The notes beneath the pieces were generated by a model. It saw only the letters and a program-made list of their open reading frames with translations. It had not been told where the DNA came from and did not search any database. From assembly GCA_001603275.1 (NCBI GenBank), contig LUYM01000028.1, positions 1 through 64,000 of the forward strand: a stretch of 64,000 bases of DNA. The letters are read 5' to 3'. The position numbers and the translations under genes were made by a program. This document shows positions 17,831-24,171 of this stretch, in pieces (position 1 is the first letter of the stretch; the number at the start of each line of letters is the position of its first letter). The stretch is from Actinomycetales bacterium Actino_02. Lineage in GTDB: Bacteria > Actinomycetota > Actinomycetes > Propionibacteriales > Propionibacteriaceae.

Positions 17831-19123
17831 CTATGCCGATCGCTCACGCCGATCATTACGGACCAGCTGGGCCCGGGTCAGCATCTGTGGCGAGGCGCCC
17901 TCGTTGACCACGGCAGCGTTGACAACCACCTGGGCGACCTGCTCGTCGCTGGGCACGTGGTACATCACGTTGAGCAGGATCTCTTCCAGGATCGAGCGCA
18001 GCCCGCGGGCACCGATTCCGCGCTTCAGCGCCACCTCGGAGATGGCCTTGATGGCGTCCTCGGTGAACTCCAGATCGACCCCGTCCAGCTCGAAGAGCTT
18101 GCGGAACTGCTTGATCAGCGCGTTCTTCGGTTCGACCAGGATCCGGACCAGCGCCTCTTGGTCGAGCTGTTCGACGGTGGAGATCATCGGCAGTCGGCCG
18201 ATGAACTCGGGGATCAGCCCGAACTTGTGCAGGTCCTCGGGACGCACCTCTTCGAACGGGTTCAGCGAAGCCGGGCGACGAATGGCCGCATCATTGTTGA
18301 AGCCCAGCGGACGCTTGCCGACCCGGGCGTTGATGATCTCCTCCAGGCCCGCGAAAGCCCCGCCCACCACGAACAAGATGTTGGTGGTGTCGATCTGGAT
18401 GAACTCCTGATGCGGGTGCTTGCGTCCGCCCTGCGGCGGGACCGAGGCCGTGGTGCCTTCCAGGATCTTCAGCAGCGCCTGCTGGACGCCCTCGCCCGAC
18501 ACGTCGCGGGTGATCGACGGGTTCTCGCTCTTGCGGGCCACCTTGTCGATCTCGTCGATGTAGATGATCCCGGTCTCGGCCTTCTTCACGTCGTAGTCGG
18601 CGGCCTGGATCAGCTTCAGCAGGATGTTCTCGACGTCCTCACCGACGTAGCCGGCCTCGGTCAGCGCGGTGGCGTCCGCCATGGCGAAGGGGACGTTCAG
18701 CATCCGGGCCAGAGTCTGGGCCAGGTAGGTCTTGCCACAGCCGGTCGGACCGATCAGCAGGATGTTCGACTTGCCCAGCTCGACCAGCTCGTCATCGGCG
18801 ATCCGCCGGCCGGGAGCCGCCGCCTGCGCCTGGACGCGCTTGTAGTGGTTGTAGACAGCCACCGACAGGGCCTTCTTGGCCTTCTCCTGGCCGATCACGT
18901 AGGTGTCGAGGAAGGCGCAGATCTCCTTGGGCTTGGGCAGTTCATCGAGCAGCCCGGTGTCCGGGGTCTCGGCGAACTCCTCCTCGATGATCTCGTTGCA
19001 CAAGTCGATGCACTCGTCGCAGATGTAGACGCCGGGGCCGGCGATGAGCTTCTTGACCTGCTTTTGGCTCTTCCCGCAGAAAGAGCACTTCAGCAGATCC
19101 GAGGTCTCTCCGATTCGTGCCAC
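17831..19123 (-). CDS. clpX: ATP-dependent Clp protease ATP-binding subunit ClpX
   Basis: 430 residues. It starts at a GTG (19123, [13 protein letters not shown]) with GGAGGG upstream; the open frame extends eleven codons further but without a site. An N-terminal C4 zinc finger (CSFCGKSQ...[10 protein letters not shown]) precedes the AAA+ module: Walker [13 protein letters not shown], Walker [10 protein letters not shown], the GYVGEDVEN pore region, sensor segments and the [12 protein letters not shown]-terminal domain. It unfolds substrates and feeds them to ClpP1P2, encoded just upstream. A possible own promoter has TATGGT at 19152-19157. Confidence 0.97.
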   Translation of the reverse strand: MARIGETSDLLKCSFCGKSQKQVKKLIAGPGVYICDECIDLCNEIIEEEFAETPDTGLLDELPKPKEICAFLDTYVIGQEKAKKALSVAVYNHYKRVQAQAAAPGRRIADDELVELGKSNILLIGPTGCGKTYLAQTLARMLNVPFAMADATALTEAGYVGEDVENILLKLIQAADYDVKKAETGIIYIDEIDKVARKSENPSITRDVSGEGVQQALLKILEGTTASVPPQGGRKHPHQEFIQIDTTNILFVVGGAFAGLEEIINARVGKRPLGFNNDAAIRRPASLNPFEEVRPEDLHKFGLIPEFIGRLPMISTVEQLDQEALVRILVEPKNALIKQFRKLFELDGVDLEFTEDAIKAISEVALKRGIGARGLRSILEEILLNVMYHVPSDEQVAQVVVNAAVVNEGASPQMLTRAQLVRNDRRERSA

Positions 19124-19199
19124 GTTGCCTTTCCCTCCGTGTCGGTGACTCACCATAACGCCGGCCGCCTGGGCTCACCAGGAACGACCGGCGGTGGGT

Positions 19200-19844
19200 C
19201 TAGTGCTGAACGTCCTTCAAAGAGGTCAGGATGTCGTCGACGATGCCGTACTCGACGGCCTCTTCCGCAGTCAGGTACTTGTCGCGCTCGATGTCCTGGC
19301 TGATCTTCTCCACAGTCTGGCCGGTGCTCTCAGCCAGCATGCCCTCCATCAGCGAGCGAATCCGCAGGATCTCCTTGGCCTGGATCTCCAGGTCCGAGGA
19401 CTGTCCGTAGCCGCCCTCGGTGGCCGGCTGGTGGATCAGGATCCGACTGTTCGGCAGCGCCAGCCGCTTGCCCTTGGTGCCGGCCGCGAGCAGCACAGCG
19501 GCTGCGGAGGCGGCCTGGCCGAGGCAGACCGTCTGGACGTCCGGCTTGATGTAGCGCATCGTGTCGTAAATCGCGGTGAGCGCCGTGAAGGAGCCACCCG
19601 GCGAGTTCAGGTAGATGCTGATCGGACGTTCCGGATCCATCGACTGCAGGCAGAGCAGCTGCGCCATCACCGCGTTGGCGATGTCATCGGTGATCGGAGT
19701 GCCCAGGAAGATGATCCGATCCTCGAAGAGCTTGGTGTAGGGATCGACCCGACGCATGCCGTAGGAGGTGCGCTCCTCCCACTGCGGGATGTAGTAATCC
19801 ATGCGGGGTCCGGCAGGTGCCGTCCCGAAAGGCAGGGTGCTCAT
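19200..19844 (-). CDS. clpP2: ATP-dependent Clp protease proteolytic subunit ClpP2
   Basis: 214 residues from ATG 19844 (MSTLPFGTAP), chosen because GAGG sits 7 nt upstream; a GTG at 19856 is also in frame. Catalytic triad by family alignment: Ser113 (GQAASAAAVLL), His138 (SRILIHQP) and Asp188 (DIERDKY). In actinobacteria ClpP1 and ClpP2 form a mixed tetradecamer, each ring of one type, docking ClpX or ClpC. The gene follows clpP1 with only 8 nt between that stop and ATG 19844. The sequence NSPGGSFTALTAIYDTM is characteristic of the P2 type. Confidence 0.95.
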   Translation of the reverse strand: MSTLPFGTAPAGPRMDYYIPQWEERTSYGMRRVDPYTKLFEDRIIFLGTPITDDIANAVMAQLLCLQSMDPERPISIYLNSPGGSFTALTAIYDTMRYIKPDVQTVCLGQAASAAAVLLAAGTKGKRLALPNSRILIHQPATEGGYGQSSDLEIQAKEILRIRSLMEGMLAESTGQTVEKISQDIERDKYLTAEEAVEYGIVDDILTSLKDVQH

Positions 19845-19852
19845 CAGATTCC

Positions 19853-20485
19853 TCACTGGTTCGGGGCGTCGGCGATTTTGATCTGCGCGGCCCGCTCATA
19901 GACGTGGTCGATGAAGCCGTAGGCGAGGGCCTCCTCCGCGGTGAACCAGCGGTCACGGTCGGAGTCCTTCTCGATCTGCTCCACGGTCTGGCCGGTGTGC
20001 TCAGCGATCAGCGAGGACATGGTCTTCTTGATGTGCAGCGACTGCTCCGCCTGGATCCGAATGTCGGAGGCGGTGCCGCCCAGACCGCCGGACGGCTGGT
20101 GCATCATGATCCGGCTGTGCGGGAGAGCGAACCGCTTGCCCTTGGCGCCGGCCGAGAGCAGGAACTGACCCATCGATGCAGCCAGGCCCATGGCCACGGT
20201 GGCGACGTCATTGGAAATCCACTGCATGGTGTCGTAGATCGCCATGCCGGAGTCGACCGAGCCGCCGGGCGAGTTGATGTAGAGGTAGATGTCCTTGACC
20301 GGGTCTTCGGCATTCAACAGCAGCATCTGCGCGCAGATGGCGTTCGCATTGTCGTCCTTGACCTCCGAACCCAGGAAGATGATCCGGTTCGCCAGGAGGG
20401 ACTGATAGACCGAGTCGGACATGCCGACTCCACCGGGACCGCCCGCCATGGACGGGCCGTGCTGATTGGCTCGGTATTCGTTCAC
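19853..20485 (-). CDS. clpP1: ATP-dependent Clp protease proteolytic subunit ClpP1
   Basis: 210 residues from a GTG at 20485. The triad is Ser104 ([11 protein letters not shown]), His129 ([11 protein letters not shown]) and Asp178 (SDRDRWF). The N-terminal ~22 residues are Gly/Pro-rich and probably removed as a propeptide. It heads the clpP1-clpP2 operon, with clpX next. No ribosome site precedes the GTG; TAGGTT leaves exactly 7 nt, so translation is probably leaderless, and a ClgR-like box lies just upstream. Confidence 0.95.
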   Translation of the reverse strand: MNEYRANQHGPSMAGGPGGVGMSDSVYQSLLANRIIFLGSEVKDDNANAICAQMLLLNAEDPVKDIYLYINSPGGSVDSGMAIYDTMQWISNDVATVAMGLAASMGQFLLSAGAKGKRFALPHSRIMMHQPSGGLGGTASDIRIQAEQSLHIKKTMSSLIAEHTGQTVEQIEKDSDRDRWFTAEEALAYGFIDHVYERAAQIKIADAPNQ

Positions 20486-20492
20486 GGAGGCG

Positions 20493-20521
20493 AACCTACC
20501 CGCTGACAGCGCGAAATCGGC
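20493..20521 (-). promoter_or_regulatory. clpP1 promoter with candidate ClgR-type site
   Basis: On the minus strand TAGGTT (20493-20498) is a -10 box 7 nt before the clpP1 GTG. Between it and the -35 position lies CGCTGACAGCG (20501-20511), which fits the CGC-N5-GCG core (CGCYNANRGCG) described for ClgR, the activator of clp genes in actinobacteria. The flanks fit the longer consensus poorly, so this is a candidate only. Confidence 0.4.
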
Positions 20522-20594
20522 ATGGTTCCGGGCCCTGTTCGCTGTGGGCGCAGCCGCGCCGGACGGTCCGAAAACACCACCCAGCGCTCGTCTC

Positions 20595-20627
20595 GCAGGA
20601 AAAGGGGACAGTCCCCTTTTTCTGCGG
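20595..20627. repeat. Palindromic REP-like element, copy 2
   Basis: Core AAAAGGGGACAGTCCCCTTTT flanked by GCAGG and CTGCGG, the inverse of the copy at 5565-5598. It lies between the tig stop and clpP1, about 54 nt after tig. The hairpin with A and T tracts may terminate tig transcription. Confidence 0.75.
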
Positions 20628-20680
20628 ACATGAGAAGCGGCACCGCCCGAATGGACGATGCCGCTCCTGATCAGATCAGC

Positions 20681-22027
20681 TCACTCCTCGGCGAGGGTCT
20701 CGGCAGCAGTCGGCGCGGCCAGGGTGACGGCCTTGCCGGCGGCGTCCACGACCTTGGCCTTCTCCAAGACCAGGGCCAGCGCCTTGTTGCGCCGGATCTC
20801 GCCCAGCCACTCGTTGGCGTGACCGTGCTCCATCATGTGCTGCAGCTCCTGCTCCGGGCTGGTGCCGTTGGCGGCAGCCTTGGAGACGATCAGCTGGGTG
20901 AGGTCGCTCTGCTCGGTGGTCACCTCGTTGTCCTCAGCGATCTTGTCGAGGATGAGCTGCGCCTTCAGCGCCCGCTCCAGACCCTCGTCCTGACGCTTCC
21001 AGAACTCCTCCGGCGTGCCGGCCTCGTCTTGCGACTGGGACAGGTACCGCTCCAGCGTCAGGCCGGCCTGCGCCAGCTGCGCCTCGATCTGGGAGCGCTG
21101 AGCGGCCAGCTGGCTGCTCAGGAAGGTCTCCGGCAGCTCCAGCTTGGCCGCGGCCACCAGCGCCTCGAGGATCTTGTTGCGTCCCTCGGCCTGCTGCTCG
21201 CTGGCCAGCATCTGCTCAACGGCGGTGGCCAGGTCGGCCTTCATCTCCTCGACGGTGTCGAACTCGGAGATCATCGAGGCGAACTCGTCGTCCAGCTCGG
21301 GCAGCTTCTGCTCGTTGACCTTCTTGACGGTGACCGTGATGTCGGCCGGCTCACCCTCGAAGGCGCCGCCGACCAGAGTGGAGGAGAACTTCGCAGTGTC
21401 GCCGGCCTTCAGCCCGATCACGGCCTCCTCAAGGCCGTCGATCATGCCGCCGGAGCCGAGCACATAGCTGACGCCCTCGGCGGTGGCGTCCTCCAGCGGC
21501 TCGCCGTCGCGGGTGCCGACCAGGTCGATGACCACCTGGTCGCCCTCGGCAGCGGCCCGGTCTACCTCGTGGGACGTCGCGAACCGGCGACGGAGCAGAT
21601 CGATCCGCTCCTCGACCTCGGCGTCGACCTCACGCAGCGACTCCACGGTGGCCTTCAGCTTCGCGAAGTCGGGGACGGTGATCTCGGGACGCACATCGGT
21701 CTCGGCTGTGAACTCGATGACGTCGCCGTCCTCGAGCTTGGTGACCTCGATGGCCGGCTCGCCCAGCGGGACGATCTCGGACTCGATGATGGCGGCCTCA
21801 TAGGCGGCCGGCAGGGCGGCGTTGATGGCCTCCTGCAGAACGGCGGCCCGACCGAAGCGCTGGTCGATCACCAGGTTCGGCACCTTACCCTTGCGGAAGC
21901 CCGGGATGGACACCTGCGACGCGATCTCGCGGTAGGCCTTGTCCAGATGGGGCTTCAAATCGGCGAAGGGGATCTCAACGGTGAGCTTCACCCGGGACGG
22001 ATTGAGCTGCTCGACGGTGCTGGGCAA
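20681..22027 (-). CDS. tig: Trigger factor (ribosome-associated chaperone)
   Basis: 448 residues. The start is a TTG at 22027 (PSTVEQLNPSRVKLTVEIPF), where trigger factors normally begin, with AGGAG spaced 6 nt; the only earlier starts in frame are far upstream and lack a site. The ribosome-docking signature GFRKGKVP is present near residue 50. A PPIase domain follows (GDQVVIDLVGTRDGEP...FSSTLVGGAFEGEPADITVTVKKV), then a helical arm domain with LAAQRSQIEAQLAQAGLTLERYL. It shields nascent chains at the exit tunnel. It lies upstream of clpP1P2-clpX, the common bacterial order. Confidence 0.96.
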   Translation of the reverse strand: MPSTVEQLNPSRVKLTVEIPFADLKPHLDKAYREIASQVSIPGFRKGKVPNLVIDQRFGRAAVLQEAINAALPAAYEAAIIESEIVPLGEPAIEVTKLEDGDVIEFTAETDVRPEITVPDFAKLKATVESLREVDAEVEERIDLLRRRFATSHEVDRAAAEGDQVVIDLVGTRDGEPLEDATAEGVSYVLGSGGMIDGLEEAVIGLKAGDTAKFSSTLVGGAFEGEPADITVTVKKVNEQKLPELDDEFASMISEFDTVEEMKADLATAVEQMLASEQQAEGRNKILEALVAAAKLELPETFLSSQLAAQRSQIEAQLAQAGLTLERYLSQSQDEAGTPEEFWKRQDEGLERALKAQLILDKIAEDNEVTTEQSDLTQLIVSKAAANGTSPEQELQHMMEHGHANEWLGEIRRNKALALVLEKAKVVDAAGKAVTLAAPTAAETLAEE

Positions 22028-22168
22028 TGCGGGCTCCTGGATCGGAAGGTAGACAGACCTGCTAATCCTAGCCAGCCCACTCGACGTGGTCACACTCGCC
22101 GCAGTCAGAGGCACCATGGGCGGTGCCGATGAGCGTTCTCGGGTCGCTCTGGGCTAAGGTAACCCCGC

Positions 22169-22242
22169 GCGGATGTAGCTCAATGGTAGAGCCCCAGTCT
22201 TCCAAACTGGCTACGCGGGTTCGATTCCCGTCATCCGCTCCA
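22169..22242 (+). tRNA. tRNA-Gly (anticodon UCC)
   Basis: A full cloverleaf of 74 nt including an encoded CCA. The acceptor pairs GCGGATG with CATCCGC. The anticodon arm is CCAGT-CTTCCAA-ACTGG, giving UCC for GGA codons, and the T arm carries GGTTCGATTCC. A TAAGGT box at 22155-22160 sits 8 nt before the 5' end. A 12-bp hairpin follows 4 nt after the CCA. Confidence 0.97.
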
Positions 22243-22246
22243 ACAG

Positions 22247-22283
22247 CAAATGGTCCTGACCGCGTCGCGGCCAGGACCATTTG
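22247..22283. terminator. Bidirectional terminator between tRNA-Gly and the first small membrane gene
   Basis: CAAATGGTCCTG and CAGGACCATTTG form a perfect 12-bp stem. Inside it CCGCG-T-CGCGG can extend the helix past one mismatch. It is shared by the tRNA-Gly gene (plus) and the convergent 65-residue gene (minus, stop at 22298). Confidence 0.8.
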
Positions 22284-22297
22284 TGTGAAGTCAGGAG

Positions 22298-22495
22298 TCA
22301 GGCGGTGAGCCAGTACTCGTTGGTGAGCAGTGCGCCCACCAGACCACTGGTAATCAGTCCGACGCAGAGACCCTGAACGCCAACCCCGGCAAGGACCGTC
22401 CGCACCCCGGAGAGATCGAAGGCCAGATTGGCAAGAACCACGCTGCCGGCAATAACGACACCGACAACCACGGCGGTTTTGAACAGATACTTCAT
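22298..22495 (-). CDS. 65-residue hydrophobic peptide, paralogue 1 (unknown family)
   Basis: MKYLFKTAVVVGVVIAGSVV opens a 65-residue protein with two likely membrane helices (residues about 5-26 and 38-57) and the ending EYWLTA. It is not a family I recognise. It aligns without gaps to the gene at 22888-23085 with 45 of 65 residues identical, most strongly in ANLAFD, TSGLVGALLT and EYWLTA. It has its own promoter and terminator, so it is monocistronic. No transporter, immunity or modification gene is adjacent. Possibilities are a small stress-linked membrane protein or a bacteriocin-like peptide. That it is a real gene is well supported by paralogy; its function is open. Confidence 0.8.
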   Translation of the reverse strand: MKYLFKTAVVVGVVIAGSVVLANLAFDLSGVRTVLAGVGVQGLCVGLITSGLVGALLTNEYWLTA

Positions 22496-22520
22496 GTGTG
22501 AGCGCCCCCCAGTGCTCCAT

Positions 22521-22556
22521 GCATGCGGCCCCCCGCCGCGTGCAATGTTCACGCTA
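22521..22556 (-). promoter_or_regulatory. Leader of paralogue 1: -10 box and G-loop hairpin
   Basis: On the minus strand TAGCGT (22551-22556) is a -10 box, giving a leader of about 49 nt. The leader holds GCGGC-GGGGG-GCCGC (22525-22539), a stem whose loop is five G, extended by GCA/TGC past one mismatch. A second G6 run lies about 10 nt before the ATG and may serve as the ribosome site. Paralogue 2 has the same layout. Confidence 0.6.
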
Positions 22557-22853
22557 TCAGTCCGCGAGATTCGGCGCGAATTGCGCGAATGCGTACTGTG
22601 GACACCCTCTTTTGGGGGACATTGCCCGCTGCCGCGCAACAATTCGGCGCGAACAACTCCGGCGCAATGAGAAGCCCGATCCGGCCGGGAACCCGCCCCA
22701 TCTTCGTATCGTCAGGACACTGGCGTCGGATAGCAGGACCGACAAGGGCCTCCGCGCTGATCCTTGGGCATCAACCCGAGACTCGCCCCCGGGCACACCA
22801 GATTTCACCAGCGCTCACAGCAACTGGTGGACGAGAAGAGGTGCCGAGACCCA
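22557..22853. other. Intergenic stretch between the two small paralogues
   Basis: About 300 bases with no convincing gene. The part next to paralogue 1 holds an imperfect palindrome, 22569-22590 (ATTCGGCGCG / CGCGAAT), covering the -35 position, and the 12-mer ATTCGGCGCGAA recurs at 22642-22653. The remainder shows nothing I can interpret. Confidence 0.5.
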
Positions 22854-22881
22854 GCCGGCGAGGACGTGAGCCCTCGCCGGC
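22854..22881 (-). terminator. Terminator of small membrane gene paralogue 2
   Basis: GCCGGCGAGG and CCTCGCCGGC form a perfect 10-bp stem with an 8-nt loop, 6 nt beyond the minus-strand stop at 22888. There is no U tract. Confidence 0.75.
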
Positions 22882-22887
22882 CGTGGC

Positions 22888-23085
22888 TCAGGCAGTCAGC
22901 CAGTACTCCTGGGTGAGCAGAGCTCCGACCAGGCCACTGGTGAGTAGACCGACGAAAAGGCCCTCCGAGCCGACGGCGGCAAGCGTCGTCTGCACGATGG
23001 ACCAGTCGAAGGCGAGATTGGCAACCAGGGCGCTGCCGACAACGACCACGCCAAGGACCAACAGAATTTTGAACACATACTTCAC
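22888..23085 (-). CDS. 65-residue hydrophobic peptide, paralogue 2 (unknown family)
   Basis: A GTG-started 65-residue protein (KYVFKILLVLGVVVVGSAL at the N-terminus, ending TQEYWLTA), 69% identical to paralogue 1 with no gaps. It has two likely membrane helices separated by ANLAFDWS. Both paralogues keep a basic N-terminus (K2, K6), an acidic Asp27 between the helices and the same C-terminal pentapeptide, so the whole length is under constraint rather than just hydrophobicity. Its promoter, a leader hairpin and a terminator are all recognisable. No known family comes to mind. The GTG start is chosen by alignment to the ATG of paralogue 1. Confidence 0.8.
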   Translation of the reverse strand: MKYVFKILLVLGVVVVGSALVANLAFDWSIVQTTLAAVGSEGLFVGLLTSGLVGALLTQEYWLTA

Positions 23086-23113
23086 TTGCGCTACCCCCCG
23101 ATGCGACAAGCTC

Positions 23114-23172
23114 GCTCCGGTCCCCCCGACCGGAAGCGCTCTCAGGATAGCCGCAACGAGTGACTCGGGCAA
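23114..23172 (-). promoter_or_regulatory. Promoter and G-loop leader hairpin of paralogue 2
   Basis: On the minus strand TTGCCC (23167-23172) and TATCCT (23144-23149) are separated by exactly 17 nt, the clearest -35/-10 pair nearby. The transcript would have a leader of about 52 nt containing TCCGGTC-GGGGG-GACCGGA (23116-23134), again with an all-G loop, and a G6 run 8 nt before the GTG. Confidence 0.7.
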
Positions 23173-23217
23173 CGCCCGCGGCCAGCCGTGAGACAGATGT
23201 CTCCTCACCCACGCTGA

Positions 23218-23247
23218 GGCCCCGCAGCGCCGAAGCGCTGCGGGGCC
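23218..23247 (-). terminator. Terminator of the PxKF gene
   Basis: GGCCCCGCAGCGC pairs perfectly with GCGCTGCGGGGCC over 13 bp around a CGAA tetraloop, 21 nt after the minus-strand stop at 23269. It also separates this gene from the paralogue 2 promoter. Confidence 0.85.
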
Positions 23248-23268
23248 ATGGGCGGGGTGATCGTCAGC

Positions 23269-23979
23269 TCACTTGAGCTGGAACTTGGCGGTGAGGGTGG
23301 AGGCGTCCGCAGTGGTGAGGACGACCTGGTAGCAGGTGGCCACAGCAACAGGCTTCTTGCCCTTGACCTTCACCGTCGAGACCGGCTTGGGCAGCTTCGG
23401 GGTCTTCCAGTTCTGGTGGAAGCGCCCGTCGTAGTAGCGCAGCCGCAGACCCTTGTGATCTTGCGTGACCGAGACCGGCGAGCCGATCAGAGCCATCGTC
23501 GAGCACTCGTACTGCTGAGCAGTGATGCTCGACACCACGCTCACCGACTTGGCCTTGGCAGTTCCCTGGTAGACCCGGAACTTCAGCGGCACGGTCGAAC
23601 CGGCCTTCACCTTGTTCACGACGTTCGCCTTGACCGGCTTGTCGAAGCCCTTCAGCGTCCACGCGGTGACGGTGTAGGTGCGGGTCTCGACGGTGTTGGT
23701 GAACCCATCCGAGCCAAAGCCCGTCGCAGTCAACACCTGAACGCCGACGGCAGTGGAGTAGCCGGCGACAGTGCAGACGACCGGGACGGCGTCCTCAGTG
23801 GCCGTGCAGCCGGGCGCGGGGGGCACCTCGCCGTACACGTAGCTGGCACCGTCAACGATCTGCGGATCCCAGGTGATCACCGGCGCCGATGCCGCGTTCG
23901 CCGGGACCAGCCCGACACTGCTCAGGATCAGGGTGAGACCTGCCCCGAGGAGGGTTCGGGTCCAACGGGCCTTGCTCAT
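23269..23979 (-). CDS. Secreted PxKF-domain protein
   Basis: 236 residues from ATG 23979, which has an ideal AGGAGGT site 5 nt upstream; the longer open frame is not needed. A signal peptide (ARWTRTLLGAGLTLILSSVG, ending ANAAS) is followed by an Ig-like or sialidase-like beta region with paired Cys (PGCTATEDAVPVVCTVAGY) and then the hallmark segment PVKANVVNKVKAGSTVPLKF, which gives the PxKF family its name. The role is unknown; such domains occur in surface proteins. The important point is its promoter: it shares TGTAAC-N14-CGACGGT boxes with the divergent anti-sigma/sigma operon, so it is probably a target of that sigma factor. Confidence 0.8.
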   Translation of the reverse strand: MSKARWTRTLLGAGLTLILSSVGLVPANAASAPVITWDPQIVDGASYVYGEVPPAPGCTATEDAVPVVCTVAGYSTAVGVQVLTATGFGSDGFTNTVETRTYTVTAWTLKGFDKPVKANVVNKVKAGSTVPLKFRVYQGTAKAKSVSVVSSITAQQYECSTMALIGSPVSVTQDHKGLRLRYYDGRFHQNWKTPKLPKPVSTVKVKGKKPVAVATCYQVVLTTADASTLTAKFQLK

Positions 23980-24001
23980 CGTTACCTCCTGTGAGTCTTG
24001 T

Positions 24002-24026
24002 GAAGGCCGCCGGGGGGACGGCCTTC
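24002..24026 (-). promoter_or_regulatory. Hairpin in the PxKF leader
   Basis: GAAGGCCG and CGGCCTTC form a perfect 8-bp stem, 22 nt upstream of the PxKF ATG. In the mRNA the 9-nt loop contains six C. That is complementary to the G-run loops in the leaders of the two neighbouring 65-residue genes, which may be chance. Confidence 0.5.
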
Positions 24027-24038
24027 TCACCCGGTAAA

Positions 24039-24064
24039 CCGTCGCTGAGTCGCGGGTTGTTACA
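24039..24064 (-). promoter_or_regulatory. ECF-type promoter of the PxKF gene
   Basis: On the minus strand TGTAAC (24059-24064), 14 nt, then CGACGG (24039-24044) followed by T. The AAC core at -35 and a CGTC/CGAC-like -10 are typical of ECF sigma factors. The same two hexamers at the same spacing face the other way at 24126-24151. The predicted start near 24032 gives a leader of about 53 nt. Confidence 0.7.
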
Positions 24065-24095
24065 GCGAGTCTCGAGAATGTTCGTGATCGTCCCC

Positions 24096-24120
24096 GCGTG
24101 AGCCACAAGACGGCTCACGC
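24096..24120. promoter_or_regulatory. Perfect inverted repeat between the two divergent ECF promoters
   Basis: GCGTGAGCC-N7-GGCTCACGC, 9-bp arms, placed between the -35 boxes of the divergent promoters (24064 and 24126) and just 5 bp from the rightward one. It could be an operator for a dimeric regulator acting on both genes. As RNA it would form a hairpin, but it lies upstream of both predicted start sites. Confidence 0.6.
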
Positions 24121-24125
24121 CCCGG

Positions 24126-24151
24126 TGTAACGTCGCGAGGAAGTCCGACGG
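24126..24151 (+). promoter_or_regulatory. ECF-type promoter of the anti-sigma/sigma operon
   Basis: TGTAAC (24126-24131), 14 nt, CGACGG (24146-24151), then T: identical in sequence and spacing to the divergent PxKF promoter. It lies 20 nt before the GTG at 24172, which leaves room for the GGAGG ribosome site. This suggests autoregulation by the sigma factor encoded at 25012. Confidence 0.7.
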
Positions 24152-24171
24152 TATCCGGAGTGGAGGTGGAC

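Noticed and set aside
22169-22242. Integration site at tRNA-Gly
   Set aside because: No integrase, no repeat of the tRNA 3' end and no foreign-looking genes nearby.
22557-22808. 83-codon minus-strand frame between the two small peptide genes
   Set aside because: Covers the promoter and palindrome of paralogue 1; Arg/Ser-rich, no ribosome site, no paralogue.
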